The notes under the pieces were generated by a model. The model made no database searches. It was not told where the DNA came from and saw only the letters and a program-made list of their open reading frames with translations. Below, piece by piece: positions 41,401 to 52,145 of a stretch of 64,000 nt of DNA. The stretch spans positions 91,922,720-91,986,719 of the forward strand of contig CM056583.1 in the NCBI GenBank assembly GCA_029721435.1, in the 5' to 3' direction. The position numbers and the translations under genes are program-made. Origin of the DNA: Gymnothorax reevesii (Eukaryota; Chordata; Actinopteri; Anguilliformes; Muraenidae). The stretch's first letter is position 1. Each line of letters opens with the position of its first letter.

Positions 41401-44400
41401 GCGCACCTCACACACAGGACCTGGGAAATGTGCACACGTCACTGCTGCTAAGCAGGGTCGCCAGAGCGCACCTCACACACAGGACCTGGTAAATGTGCAC
41501 ACCTCACTGCTGCTGAGCAGGGTCGCCAGAGCACACCTCACACACAGGACCTGATAAATGCGTACACGTCACTGCTCTTGAGCAGGGTCGCCAGAGCTCA
41601 CCTCACACACAGGACCTGGTAAATGTGCAAACGTCACTGCTGCTGAGCAGGGTCGCCAGAGCACACCTCACACAAAGGACCTGGTAAATGTGCACACGTC
41701 ACTGCTGCTGAGCAGGGTCGCCAGAGCGCACCTCACACACAGGACCTGGTAAATGTGCACACGTCACTGCTGCTAAGCAGGGTCGCCAGAGCGCACCTCA
41801 CACACAGGACCTGGTAAATGTGCACACGTCACTGCTGCTGAGCAGGGTCGCCAGACCGCACCTCACACACAGGACCTGGTAAATGTGCACACCTCACTGC
41901 TGCTGAGCAGGGTCGCCAGAGCACACCTCACACACAGGACCTGATAAATGCGTACACGTCACTGCTGCTGAGCAGGGTCGCCAGAGCTCACCTCACACAC
42001 AGGACCTGGTAAATGTGCACACCGCACTGCTGCTGAGCAGGGTCGCCAGAGCGCACTTCACACACAGGACCTGGTAAATGTGCACACCTCACTGCTACTG
42101 AGCAGGGTCACCAGAGCGCACCTCACACACAGGACCTGGTAAAGCTGCACACGTCACTGCTACTGAGCAGGGTCGCCAGAACACACCCCACACACAGGAC
42201 CAGGTAAATGTGCACACGTCACTGCTGCTGAGCAGAGTCGCCAGAGCACACCTCACACACAGGACCTGGTAAATGAGCACACCTCACTGCTGCTGAGCAG
42301 GGTCGCCAGAGCACACCTCACACACAGGACTTGTAAATGTGCACACGTCACTGCTGCTGAGCAGGGTCGCCAGAGCACTCTTCACACACAGAACCTGGTA
42401 AATGTGCACACCTCACTGCTGCTGAGCAGGGTCGCCAGAGCACACCTCACACACAGGACCTGATAAATGCGTACACGTCACTGCTGCTGAGCAGGGTCGC
42501 CAGAGCTCACCTCACACACAGGACCTGGTAAATGTGCACACCGCACTGCTGCTGAGCAGGGTCGCCAGAGCGCACTTCACACACAGGACCTGGTAAATGT
42601 GCACACCTCACTGCTACTGAGCAGGGTGGCCAGAGCGCACCTCACACACAGGACCTGGTAAATCTGCACACGTCACTGCTACTGAGCAGGGTCGCCAGAG
42701 CACACCCCACACACAGGACCAGGTAAATCTGCACACGTCACTGCTGCTGAGCAGAGTCGCCAGAGCACACCTCACACACAGGACCTGGTAAATGAGCACA
42801 CCTCACTGCTGCTGAGCAGGGTCGCCAGAGCACACCTCACACACAGGACTTGTAAATGTGCACACGTCACTGCTGCTGAGCAGGGTCGCCAGAGCACTCT
42901 TCACACACAGGACCTGGTAATTGTGCACACGTCACTGCAGCTGAGCAGGGTCGCCAGAGCACACCTCACACACAGGACCTGGTAAATGTGCACACCTCAC
43001 TGCTGCTGAGCAGGGTCGCCAGAGCGCACTTCACACACAGGACCTGGTAAATGTGCACACCTCACTGCTGCTGAGCAGAGTCGCCAGAGCACACCTCACA
43101 CACAGGACCTGGTAAATGTGCACACGTCACTGCTGCTGAGCAGGGTCGCCAGAGCACACCTCACACACAGGACCTGATAAATGTGCACACGTCACTGCTG
43201 CTGAGCAGAGTCGCCAGAGCACACCTCACACACAGGACCTGGTAAATGTGCACACCTCACTGCTGCTGAGCAGAGTCGCCAGAGCACACCTCACACACAG
43301 GACCTGGTAAATCTGCACACCTCACTGCTGCTGAGCAGAGTCGCCAGAGCACACCTCACACACAGGACCTGGTAAATGTGCACACCTCACTGCTGCTGAG
43401 CAGAGTCGCCAGAGCACACCTCACACACGGGACCTGGTAAATGTGCACCCGTCACTGCTGCTGAGCAGGGTCGCCAGAGCGCACTTCACACACAGGACCT
43501 GGTAAATGTGCACACCTCACTGCTACTGAGCTGGGTCGCCAGAGCGCACCTCACACACAGGACCTGGTAAATCTGCACACGTCACTGCTACTGAGCAGGG
43601 TCGCCAGAGCACACCCCACACACAGGACCAGGTAAATGTACACACCTCACTGCTGCTGAGCAGGGTCACCAGAGCACACCTCACACACAGGACCTGGTAA
43701 ATGTGCACACCTCACTGCTGCTGAGCAGGGTCGCCAGAGCACACCTCACACACAAGACCTGGTAAATGTGCACACGTCACTGCTGCTGAGCAGAGTCGCC
43801 AGAGCACACCTCACACACAAGACCTGGTAAATGTGCACACCTCACTGCTGCTGAGCAGGGTCGCCAGAGCACACCTCACACACAAGACCTGGTAAATGTG
43901 CACACGTCACTGCTGCTGAGCAGAGTCGCCAGAGCACACCTCACACACAGGACCTGGTAAATCTGCACACGTCACTGCTACTGAGCAGGGTCGCCAGAGC
44001 ACACCTCACACACAGGATCTGGTAAATGTGCACACGTCACTGCTGCTGAGCAGAGTCGCCAGAGCACACCTCACACACAGGACCTGGTAAATGTGCACAC
44101 GTCACTGCTGCTGAGCAGGGTCGCCAGAGCACACCTCACACACAGGATCTGGTAAATGTGCACACCTCACTGCTGCTGAGCAGGGTCGCCAGAGCACACT
44201 TCACACACAGGACCTGGTAAATGTGCACACGTCACTGCTGCTGAGCAGGGTCGCCAGAGCACACCTCACACACAGGACCTGGTAAACGTTCACATGTCAC
44301 TGCTGCTGAGCAGGGTCGCCAGAGCACACCTCACACAAAAGCGATAGATCCTGTTGTTCTGCAGTAGACTCAGGTGTGCTGGATTACAGATGCAATGAAG

Positions 44401-45340
44401 ACCTACAGGTAGAGGTTTAATCATCACTGCTCTGCAGCGATACAAGTGTCATTTCATTTAAAATGATTGTTTATAACAAATTTCGCCATCAAGCCTGAAT
44501 TCCATTTACCCCTGGGAGAAATCAGACAATATCTTGGAAACAATTTTCTATGGAATATAACTTTCATTGAGTTTAGTGCCTTTTACAAAGTTTTTTCTTT
44601 AAATCTTAAATGGAGATGCCTTGACAGCTGGGATTCTACATGAACATGGGACTGATACAGAACTGCAAACCAAGGACTTAAAACTCTCAACACTTAACTC
44701 TCACTAATCTGCTACGAAAACTATAAAGCACATTCTTTGTATTGAAGTAATTAAAACAGCTGTAAAAATGTCACAAATTCGCTTCATTCACATTTTCACC
44801 CTTTTGAAACCGTAGCGCTTTCTGAACAGTCCTGAGACAGGATTGTGTAGCATGTTGCCCTCTTGTTTCCCCCTCCTCACTAACCTCAGAGGCACAGGAA
44901 CCTCGCTCTATGAATTCTGTGCATCTCCTTCAAGTTGCTTTTAAAATTTTGAGGCCAGAACAATGAGTGAGTTTACTTTTAGAGAATAGGATTTCATGGA
45001 TTGAGCCGGTTTTAGCTTGTGTGTTTCTCCCCTCGGTGTGAACAGATATGACTCACCTCTCAGTGCCACTTTCCCTGTCTCTCTCCTGCCGCCTCCTCGT
45101 TGGGTCACTTGACTGACAGACACCGTGATGAAGTCCTGCTCCTACAAAGCCTTCTGTGACACGGCTCGTCATGGCAACCCAGAGGTGCGGATGGAGTGCT
45201 GCTTCACAGAGAACTGCAATGGGCCCTATAACAACTACAGGAGCGAGGAGCGCCGTAACTCTGCGGAGACCCCGGGGTCCAGTCCAGCACTGCTGCTGCT
45301 GACGTGCCTGCTGATCACCCTGACCAGCACAGGGGTGTAG
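32443..45340 (+). CDS. Ly6/uPAR three-finger, probably GPI-anchored protein
   Basis: Three coding exons: 32443-32491, about 33044-33184 and 45120-45340; 136 residues in total. Signal peptide MNSLLPLLLLVAMAAQ from exon 1. The mature part starts near LKCHTCVAADEEECD and has ten cysteines in the LU pattern: CxxC at the start, five in exon 2, then KSC, FC, ECC and the closing ENCN. The end SSPALLLLTCLLITLTSTGV is a hydrophobic GPI-addition signal, so the product is likely a small cell-surface protein; ligand unknown. Exon 2/3 phase is perfect (CCTG + AC ACC). Exon 1/2 phase depends on the acceptor (see exon 2). The second intron is about 11.9 kb, almost all a 65-bp tandem repeat. Specific orthologue not assigned. 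Confidence 0.85.
32492..33043. other. First Ly6 intron, nothing recognised
   Basis: About 550 bp of ordinary intronic sequence. Confidence 0.5.
33044..33184 (+). CDS. Ly6-like exon 2
   Basis: Encodes QALKCHTCVAADEEECDLQG then SFTCPRYADACSTITGP; donor GTAAAT at 33185. Two acceptors are possible. CAGAGTAG before 33044 keeps phase with exon 1 (giving AAVCCSVCKGQALKC). TTTGTAAG before 33070 has a better pyrimidine tract but is one base out of phase. The last 11 coding bases (CACAGGACCTG) are the first part of the 65-bp repeat that fills the following intron. Confidence 0.75.
33174..44340 (+). repeat. 65-bp minisatellite, about 170 copies, starting inside exon 2
   Basis: Unit: ACAGGACCTGGTAAATGTGC, ACACGTCACTGCTGCTGAGC, AGGGTCGCCAGAGCACACCT, CACAC. 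Eleven bases of exon 2 plus its donor GTAAAT form the first copy, so every full unit repeats the 5' splice site. Variants: GACCTGATAAATG (donor GT lost), GACCTGGTAATTG, GACTTGTAAATG (64-bp unit), GACCAGGTAAATG, CTGCAGCTGAGC. Blocks recur in higher order, e.g. 36093-36314 repeated at 37002-37223 (spacing 909 bp, 14 units), and 42095-42280 at 42614-42799 (519 bp, 8 units). Short frames in it are artefacts. Confidence 0.97.
44341..45119. other. Remainder of Ly6 intron 2, nothing recognised
   Basis: About 780 bp of non-repetitive sequence leading to the acceptor GACTGACAG. Confidence 0.5.
45120..45340 (+). CDS. Ly6-like exon 3, second half of LU domain and GPI signal
   Basis: Acceptor GACTGACAG; first two bases complete the split codon (GAC). 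Reads DTVMKSCSYKAFCDTARHGN then PEVRMECCFTENCNGPYNNY, a hydrophilic stem, and the hydrophobic tail to TAG at 45338-45340. The CC-x4-CN closing motif is diagnostic of Ly6/uPAR domains. Confidence 0.92.
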
Positions 45341-45476
45341 CTCCTCCACCTCACTGCAATGGCTCCATCCCTGCTGCACATCCATGCTGGGCAGGTCAAC
45401 AGGCTTCCCTCAACTCTAAGCTCTCCCATCATGCTTTGCAGCTTGTCAGTCAGAAACTATTATATTCTCTATCTGA

Positions 45477-45838
45477 TTTAAAGGTGCACTTTGCAAGTTT
45501 GTTTAAATTCACTTCTGTTGACATTCAAACTCAAACAAAACAGAGGGAGCCCGCCCTTCCCTCCCATAGTTCCTTCCTTCCCATGCTCACATAACTGTCA
45601 ACTCTTGTCGGTGATTGGCCGGGACAGTTTGTTATGTTATGAGGCACAGCCTGTGACCCTTGTGTTTACTTGCAGTTTGTCACACCTGTGTGGTTTCCAG
45701 AGCCTGGGTTTTTTTTTTTTTTTTTTTTACAGTGAATTTAGGGGCAGGCAGCTAGCGGATCGTGGAGAGATGTTGGCGAATTGAGACAAAAATATAATCG
45801 TACAGAAAGTAAACAAACTTGCATAGTGCACCTTTAAA
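45477..45838. mobile_element. MITE with TTTAAAGGTGCAC ends
   Basis: The left end TTTAAAGGTGCACTTTGCAA and the complement of the right end (TTTAAAGGTGCACTATGCAA) are inverted repeats of about 28 bp. Length about 360 bp. TTAA/TTTAAA at both borders. Contains a 20-base T run near 45711-45729. Lies just downstream of the Ly6 stop codon, so possibly in its 3'UTR. Confidence 0.8.
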
Positions 45839-46111
45839 GTATCCATCCATAGTTTTTCCAGTTTTCTGGGTGCATGGACTTAATTTGGCTGTGTGTGGTC
45901 ATGAAAAATATAAGCACACTAAGTCTTGTTTTGATAAGCCAACAGCAGCATATCTGGCGACCTAAGACTGCACAGACACCAGCAATGTTTTCTGACTTGG
46001 TAATATTCAGCAGCGTAATTTACTCCGCCCTGACTCAACACTCAATCCTTGTATGGAACCTTAGCAAGTGACTTGCTCCTTAACATCACAAAGTCTAGTA
46101 TTACTGCAGCA
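45839..46111. other. Possible Ly6 3'UTR or intergenic, nothing recognised
   Basis: No recognised feature between the two transposons. Confidence 0.35.
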
Positions 46112-46740
46112 TTAAAGCAATTCTTACCTTTCTGGCATGTCGCCCAGCACTTTCTAAAAATGAACAACTCCGCCTCCCTCCAAAGTCCCACCCTCCTCCG
46201 CCTGCCTGACCTCTGAGGCTCTCCTCCTCCCGACGCGTGCGGTGAGGAAGTGGGCAGCGCCAGTGAAACGGCTCAATGGAGTCAGATTCAGAGGCTTCTG
46301 TAATTACATAATATTCAATTCTATATATGTGGTATAAAATAAAATGTCCTCCCAACGTTTAGTTACCTTTGTATTCTGATGAACTACCATTAACGCTATT
46401 ATCGTAATTATAGCATTTCAGTGCCCGTTTCTTCAGCAAATACGTCGGTTTTTTTTTTTTTTTGCCAGAGAGGCGCGCGACTCGCAAGTGGTGACAGCGG
46501 TAGGCAACTGTAGGGGGCGCAGCAACGGATGACAGACAGAAAGCTCAGCAAATCATTTTATTCGGACCAAAGAAAATAATTGGTCAGACTTTTATCAGAA
46601 ATATATGAGAGTTGAATATTGATGAGTTTTAACACCTGGTGGATTTCTTTTACATTTTAGAGTGCCATACGCTTATTGGGAGCATTTTAAGATTACAAAA
46701 GAAAAGCGTAAAAATGCCAGAAAGGTAAGAATTGCATTAA
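46112..46740. mobile_element. Non-autonomous DNA transposon with TTAA flanks (copy B)
   Basis: Same family as 1829-2719, opposite orientation. Ends AGCAATTCTTACCTTTCTGG and the complement of GCCAGAAAGGTAAGAATTGC; TTAA at both borders (46112-46115, 46737-46740). Shares the interior (AGTCCCACCCTCCTCCGCCT type sequence) with copy A but lacks the inserted MITE fragment. Confidence 0.82.
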
Positions 46741-47174
46741 TATCAGGCAAGACCCATTTCATATGACAAATAAATGAGGAATTTATTAATTCAAAAACAT
46801 AGCTACAAAAAAATTGCCAGATTGATACAAAAATGCTGTCCTACGAGGGAATTAATTCTGCTGGTTACTCGGGCCAGTAGTTTCAGCTCCACTCTCTCGG
46901 GGTCGCGATTAGCCCAGGCCCAGATCCGGCCCGAGTTCAGGCCCTGAGGAGCCTCTTGTTCGATCTGAAAAACATCATATCGAAAAACTGAATGGTCCAC
47001 CTGACCCGTTCAGAAGGAAGCGAAGAAGAATCAGGGAGGGACGGCGGTTATGGAAAACGCTTTCGGTTCTGCAGAGATGTTCGTGCCAGCAATGACTGTT
47101 CATCGGGAGAGATGTCAGTGAACTGCTTTCACTGCACAACCCAGCACTCAAATTCAAGGTAAAATTTACTTTAC
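46741..47174. other. Intergenic, nothing recognised
   Basis: No transposon ends or exons recognised between copy B and the Tc1 relic. Confidence 0.35.
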
Positions 47175-48619
47175 AAATCCCAATGCCAATAAAGTTGGGA
47201 TGTCGTGTAAAACGTGAATAAAAACAGAATACAATGATTTGCTAATCCTTTTCGACTTTTCCTTTTCGAAATTTTCACTCATCTTGAATTTGATGTGCAA
47301 TGTGGTATGGCATTGTCTTGCTGAAATAAGCAGGGACGTCCCTAAAAAAGACGTTGCTTGGATGGAAGCATATGTTGCTCTAAAACCTGTATCTACCTTT
47401 CAGCATTAATGGTGCCTTCATAGATGTGCAGGTTACCCATCCCATGGGCACTAATACACCCCCATACCATCACAGATGCTGGCTTTTGAACTTTGCGCTG
47501 ATAACAATTTGGATGGTCCTTTTCCTCTTTAGCCCAGAGGACACGATGTCCTTAATTTCCAAAAACAAATGAAATGTGGACTCGTCCATCTCAGATGAGC
47601 TCAGGCCCAGAGAAGCCGGTGGTGTTTCTGGGTGCTGTTGATATATGGCTTTTACTTTGCATGGTAGAGTTTTAACTTGCACTTGTAGAGGAAGCGAGGA
47701 ACTGTGTTAACTGACAATGGTTTTCTGAAGTGTTCCTGAGCCCACATGGTAATATCCTTCACAGAATGATGTTGGTTTTTAATGCAGTGCCGTCTGAGGG
47801 GCTGACGGTCATGGGTGTTCAATGTTGGTTTTCGGCCTTGCCGCTGACGTGTAGTTTACTCCGGATTCTCTAAATCTTTTGGTGATATAGTGTAGAATAG
47901 GTAGAATAGGTTCATGATCCGTATCCATCCTTCGCTGCTGTTGCTGTGATTGTGGGTTGCCTGCTTGCTAACGGCCTGCTTCGTTGTACCTGTCTGGGTT
48001 GTTTAGCTTTGCTTTCATCTCTCCGACACGGCGGTGTGTCCTCGCTGGTGAGTAAATCTCCATTTGCTTGTCCAGCTGGACTGTCAAATAATGGCGCTGG
48101 TCACTCCACATGACCCCCTCCACATGATCACCAAATGAACCGACAGGCTATCAGAGACATGGTCAGATGATGCCAACTGTGCATTGATATGAAGGGGGGT
48201 CATGTGGAGGGACCAGCGGCATGATTTGACACCGTGTGACATTTGAATAAATGAGTCTCCTCATCAGTCTTTCTGTTTGTGATTTTCCCTTTTCCTCAGT
48301 TCTGAAGAGCAGAGCACTGGTCACAGCGAGGATCTGGGTGCCATTCAAAAGTGCACTGATACTGATTCACCCACGAAAATAAACGCATGTTTGGGGTATC
48401 ATTTAAAAGAGTAAATCCTTCTCTTTCTAATGACATATTACGCTTAAAATAAAATGTAGTAGTTTTCATATAATCTATGATTCAAGTTGGGTTTACTTTT
48501 TCTGAGACACCTTGTAGAGTACTCAAGTGAATATAGGTTGATAAGAATTTGCAAATCATTGTATTCTGTTTTTATTCACGATTTACAGAACGTCCCAACT
48601 TCATTGGAATTTGGGTTTC
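47175..48619 (-). mobile_element. Degraded Tc1-like transposon
   Basis: TA flanks at 47173-47174 and 48620-48621. The ends CAAATCCCAATGCCAATAAA and the complement of the right end (GAAACCCAAATTCCAATGAA) pair, followed by AACAGAATACAATGATTTGC on both sides, as in the element at 12250. About 640 bp of unrelated sequence (47880-48515) interrupts it. Confidence 0.85.
47290..47870 (-). pseudogene. Tc1-family transposase relic
   Basis: On the minus strand, fragments equivalent to the middle of the transposase at 12526-13600 can be read in shifting frames ([20 protein letters not shown] is the same out-of-frame reading seen there at 12873-13058). Multiple frameshifts and missing N-terminal part; not functional. 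Confidence 0.75.
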
Positions 48620-50374
48620 TACTTTCATTTTCCTTAACTCTCAACTTCATGAAACAATTTTAAGGTCAGCATGCTCATTTCATCAATACTCTCAGTGCAT
48701 CATCAGGAATTTGACATGACTAATCTGAAGTAAATCCAATACTGAGTAATGCAATTCAATAATACACATACGGTTGATGATGGATGCAAATCACTTTTTT
48801 ACAGAACTTTTTCCTTTATAATCAAAGCCGCATTACAAAGGTGATTGAAAAAGAATGATTCAATACAATGTACTGCATTAAAGACATGTGTGGCTCTCAT
48901 TTAAATGGTCTGTTTAATGTGCTTACATTTGTGTTTATTTGAAAACATTCAAATGAGATGAACTAAAATAAGCATGAGTAGCCGATTTTTGGCAGAGCAA
49001 TAAAATAATAAATATGGACTTCTTTGAATTATAGTTCAGCTCCTTTTCAAACAATATCAGTTTTTCTACAGCGCAAAAAACATCACTTCACAGAAATATT
49101 CCTACATAATGCAGAATATGAAACATAAATATCCCTGTACAAGAATCAAACTAATAAGACATTCAGCTCAAGACCCAACCCGCAAAAAGCAACGTCGCCA
49201 CCTAATCGTGGAAAGAGGTTCTGCGGTTAACCCAAATGCAGTCCTGCTCAGCAAGGCTTGTATTCACGAGGTGCATCTCAAAGCGTAGGCCACACCCTTC
49301 AAAGGTTATATTTTTAGAGGTTGTCAATTAATTCCAACCGCCAAACTGACATGACATCATTTCATCTCCATTAAACAGCGTTGGTTTAACAGAGTTGTCC
49401 ATGGTTCCCCTAACCCCAACCTTAACTCTAACCCTTAATCCTAAATCTAGCCCCAAACCTAACCCTAATCCTAAATGTAACTTTATTTCTAACCATAAAT
49501 CTTAGTTTAGCGAATGGAAATAAGTGACGACCCCAAAAAATGTAGCCTTCGAAGGATCCACCCAACGCTTTGAAATGCACCCAACGTCTGACAGAGATTT
49601 TCTTCAGCCTTACCTTCAAATATCACTCATACCAAGAGTACAGCTGTAATCCTAATATGTGCTTTGATATTTGTCTGGTGCCATTATCCATGTAATACAG
49701 TCATTTCAAATAAAGCCAGATTCAATCCTTTATTTTATATATAGAGGCTCTCTGATGAGTGAGCCCAAAAAATCAAATTTATGAAACAAAAATTACCGCT
49801 CGAGCTTCATAAATTTCCTATTTCCGGCTCACAATTTGGAAATCCTATTTATCCCATAAATGTCAGCGTCTTATTAGCATCAGCTTCTATTTGGCAGTCT
49901 ATTCAAGTCAATGAGACAAATAATTAGCTGAGTAGCATGCTAACGCTTTTCAACATTACATGAACAAATTCAAGTTTCTCCGATAACAGTAACTCTAATA
50001 AAACTTATTTCTTTAATGGCAAAAAGTGCTAGCATGCTAGCTAGCGAATTATTCATCCCATTGACTTGAAAAAACTGCAAACTAGAAACTAATGCTAGCA
50101 GTGGTTAAAAGAGGACTGGTAAAGTTACCCCGTTTGTCAATAAACAAAATCAGAACAATCGCGACACAAGAAAGTTGTATTACACTTGTGTAATACCAAA
50201 CCTGTATCTCATGGGTTGAATCACACAGATTTTTCATCATTTATGGGATAAAGAGGTAAAATATAACTGCACCTAGTACAATAAAGATAAAAAAAAACAT
50301 TTGCATGAACACACACCCAAAACTGCTCATTTTCTTTCCTAATAATTTGGCATCTCCAATCCCACCCGAATCTG
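48620..50374. other. Intergenic, mostly nothing recognised
   Basis: No gene. A degenerate CCCTAA stretch lies at 49408-49500; the rest is AT-rich. Confidence 0.4.
49408..49500. repeat. Degenerate telomere-like CCCTAA stretch
   Basis: About ten variants of CCTAACC/CTAACCCT/CCTAATCC in 90 bp. Resembles an old interstitial telomeric repeat or a low-complexity tract common in fish introns. Confidence 0.55.
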
Positions 50375-50820
50375 GAATGCCCAATCGGGGAACTATGTAC
50401 AAGTCTTGCTCGTATGCGACCCCTTGTTGCCAATTCAGGAGAGTGAAGACGGTTCACGGCTCTCCTCCGAAGCACATGCCCATCAGCCACTGCTTCTTAT
50501 ACACTCATTGGTTGAATCTGCGCAGGTTCAGAGCGAGGGTGGAGGATACCCGGACATGAACAGGCTTAGAATCTTCCTGACGAGCGCCCGTTTGGCCAAC
50601 AGGAGGCGCTTGAGCAACGAACAAAGCTGTTTATTATTTTCCCTCCCTGGCAGTTCCTTCCCAATTTGAAACCCTGCAGCGCGATGGCCAATCGTACGCT
50701 ACTCTGAAAAAGCTGCCGACCACTGCCGGTTTGTACGACCGGGTCTTGAACCCGCAACGTGATGGTCACTTCTGCTCTAAAATGCAGTGCCTTAACTGAG
50801 TGAGCTACCCGGCAGCTCCC
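50375..50820 (-). mobile_element. tRNA-derived SINE
   Basis: Read on the minus strand from 50820: GAGCTGCCGGGTAGCTCACT then CAGTTAAGGCACTGCATTTT, resembling a pol III A box (GTAGCTCACTCAGTTAAGG), and about 50 nt later GCGGGTTCAAGACCCGG, a near-perfect B box. The head does not close as a functional tRNA by eye. The tRNA-unrelated body extends to about 50375; the 3' end is not sharply defined. Confidence 0.75.
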
Positions 50821-51646
50821 AGGACTGATATTTTAAATCCAGATCCACAGTTCATATGGTTCAGGAGTCATAACATGCTGTAGGATATTAAAATGTTACA
50901 GTGAAAAAATACATTCTGATTGTAAGGAGAAAATCTGAATCTATAAGCAGATGAACACGACGCAGCCACCCAAACAGGACCTGTTTGATAAAGACAAACC
51001 ATAATAAAGATACTAATTCATAAACACTTTAATCATAACCTCATAATGGGAACAGCTTTCGCATCAACATCACGAAAAAACCAGTACCTGTTGCCATTAT
51101 ATTAATTAAATAATAAGTTCATAGTTATCAATCATCATTCATGATTAGTATTTATTATTAATACGAACAATAAGAAGAGGGAGAATCAGAAGAAAAAGAA
51201 GAATTTAATTGAATTGGATGAACCCAAATTATTATGATAATTTGTTTGTCTGCCCAGCTGAGGGGTAAATGAAGTTTGCCTCAGTCTTCATCAGGTGACC
51301 CCCCAATGCTCCCCCACAGGAAGTGTCCTTTGTACAGCGAAGACCACCTGAGCCGTGAGTCCTGCCATGTGCTCAGGTCTGCTGGAAAATCAGGAGAGGA
51401 ACTTTGGAACAGGTTTGCAGTTGTGAAATTGTGGTAAACCCAGCGGATTCTGTTAAACAAGGGTCACGGTTCTTCACTTCAGGGGCCGGCGACGGCGCAG
51501 GCTTTAGTAACACGCTGCACTCGCCCCACCGACTCCTTACTAAGGCCCGAGATCAGGAGACCCACGCGCTGCGGCCCGCTCCCACAGTTCGAGAAGCTGA
51601 TGTTCGCATCACCAGGTGCCCCTCCCCCCACCTCTCCCCATCCGGC
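50821..51646. other. Intergenic / V-ATPase 3'UTR side
   Basis: Downstream (minus-strand sense) of the V-ATPase stop codon at 51647. The complement holds AATAAA at 51151-51156, a candidate polyadenylation signal. No other gene seen. Confidence 0.4.
51151..51156 (-). terminator. Candidate polyadenylation signal for the V-ATPase gene
   Basis: AATAAA on the minus strand about 490 bp after the stop codon. Usage is inferred from position only. Confidence 0.35.
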
Positions 51647-51767
51647 TCACGCCACTGACACCTCTCCCATCAGCACGTCCTCGTCCAGACCCGACGGCAG
51701 CCGTAAGAAGGAGAACGGGATGAACTTCACGCCGTTCCCGCTGTAGAACTTGTTCTGGAACTCGACC
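51647..51767 (-). CDS. V-ATPase a2-like terminal exon
   Basis: Acceptor TGCCTCTCTGCAG on the minus strand. The first G completes Trp (TG+G). Reads [20 protein letters not shown] then [19 protein letters not shown] and stops (TGA, 51649-51647). The SVA end resembles the a2 C-terminus. Confidence 0.95.
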
Positions 51768-52110
51768 CTGCAGAGAGGCAGAGTAAAGATACAGGGTGGA
51801 GCGCAGAGAACCTCGGGGGGGTGAGGACAGGAGAGCGGGGGGAGGAGAGAGAGAGTGTGCTAGTGCAGCTGCGAGGCTGAGCTCGAGTGTGTGTGTGTGT
51901 GAGTGAGACACTCACCAGTGCAGTCTGAGCGCGTGCAGGAAGGCGGACAGCCCCTCCATCAGCAGCAGGATGGAGACGGTCAGCACAGCGAACAGGCCGA
52001 ACACCAGCGCAAGAACCACCGACCCGACACCATCATCGCCACGGAAACCCAGCCGCATCACCATCTCCCACAACACCTCCGACAGCTCTGCCACACCCAC
52101 ACACACACGT

Positions 52111-52145
<35 letters not shown>

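Noticed and set aside
33174..44340. Regularly spaced 65-bp repeats as a CRISPR array
   Set aside because: The units are contiguous with no unique spacers, and the context is a vertebrate intron.
50710..50820. Functional tRNA gene on the minus strand
   Set aside because: A- and B-box matches are present, but spacing and acceptor stem do not close as a tRNA by eye and an unrelated body follows, so a SINE is the better reading.
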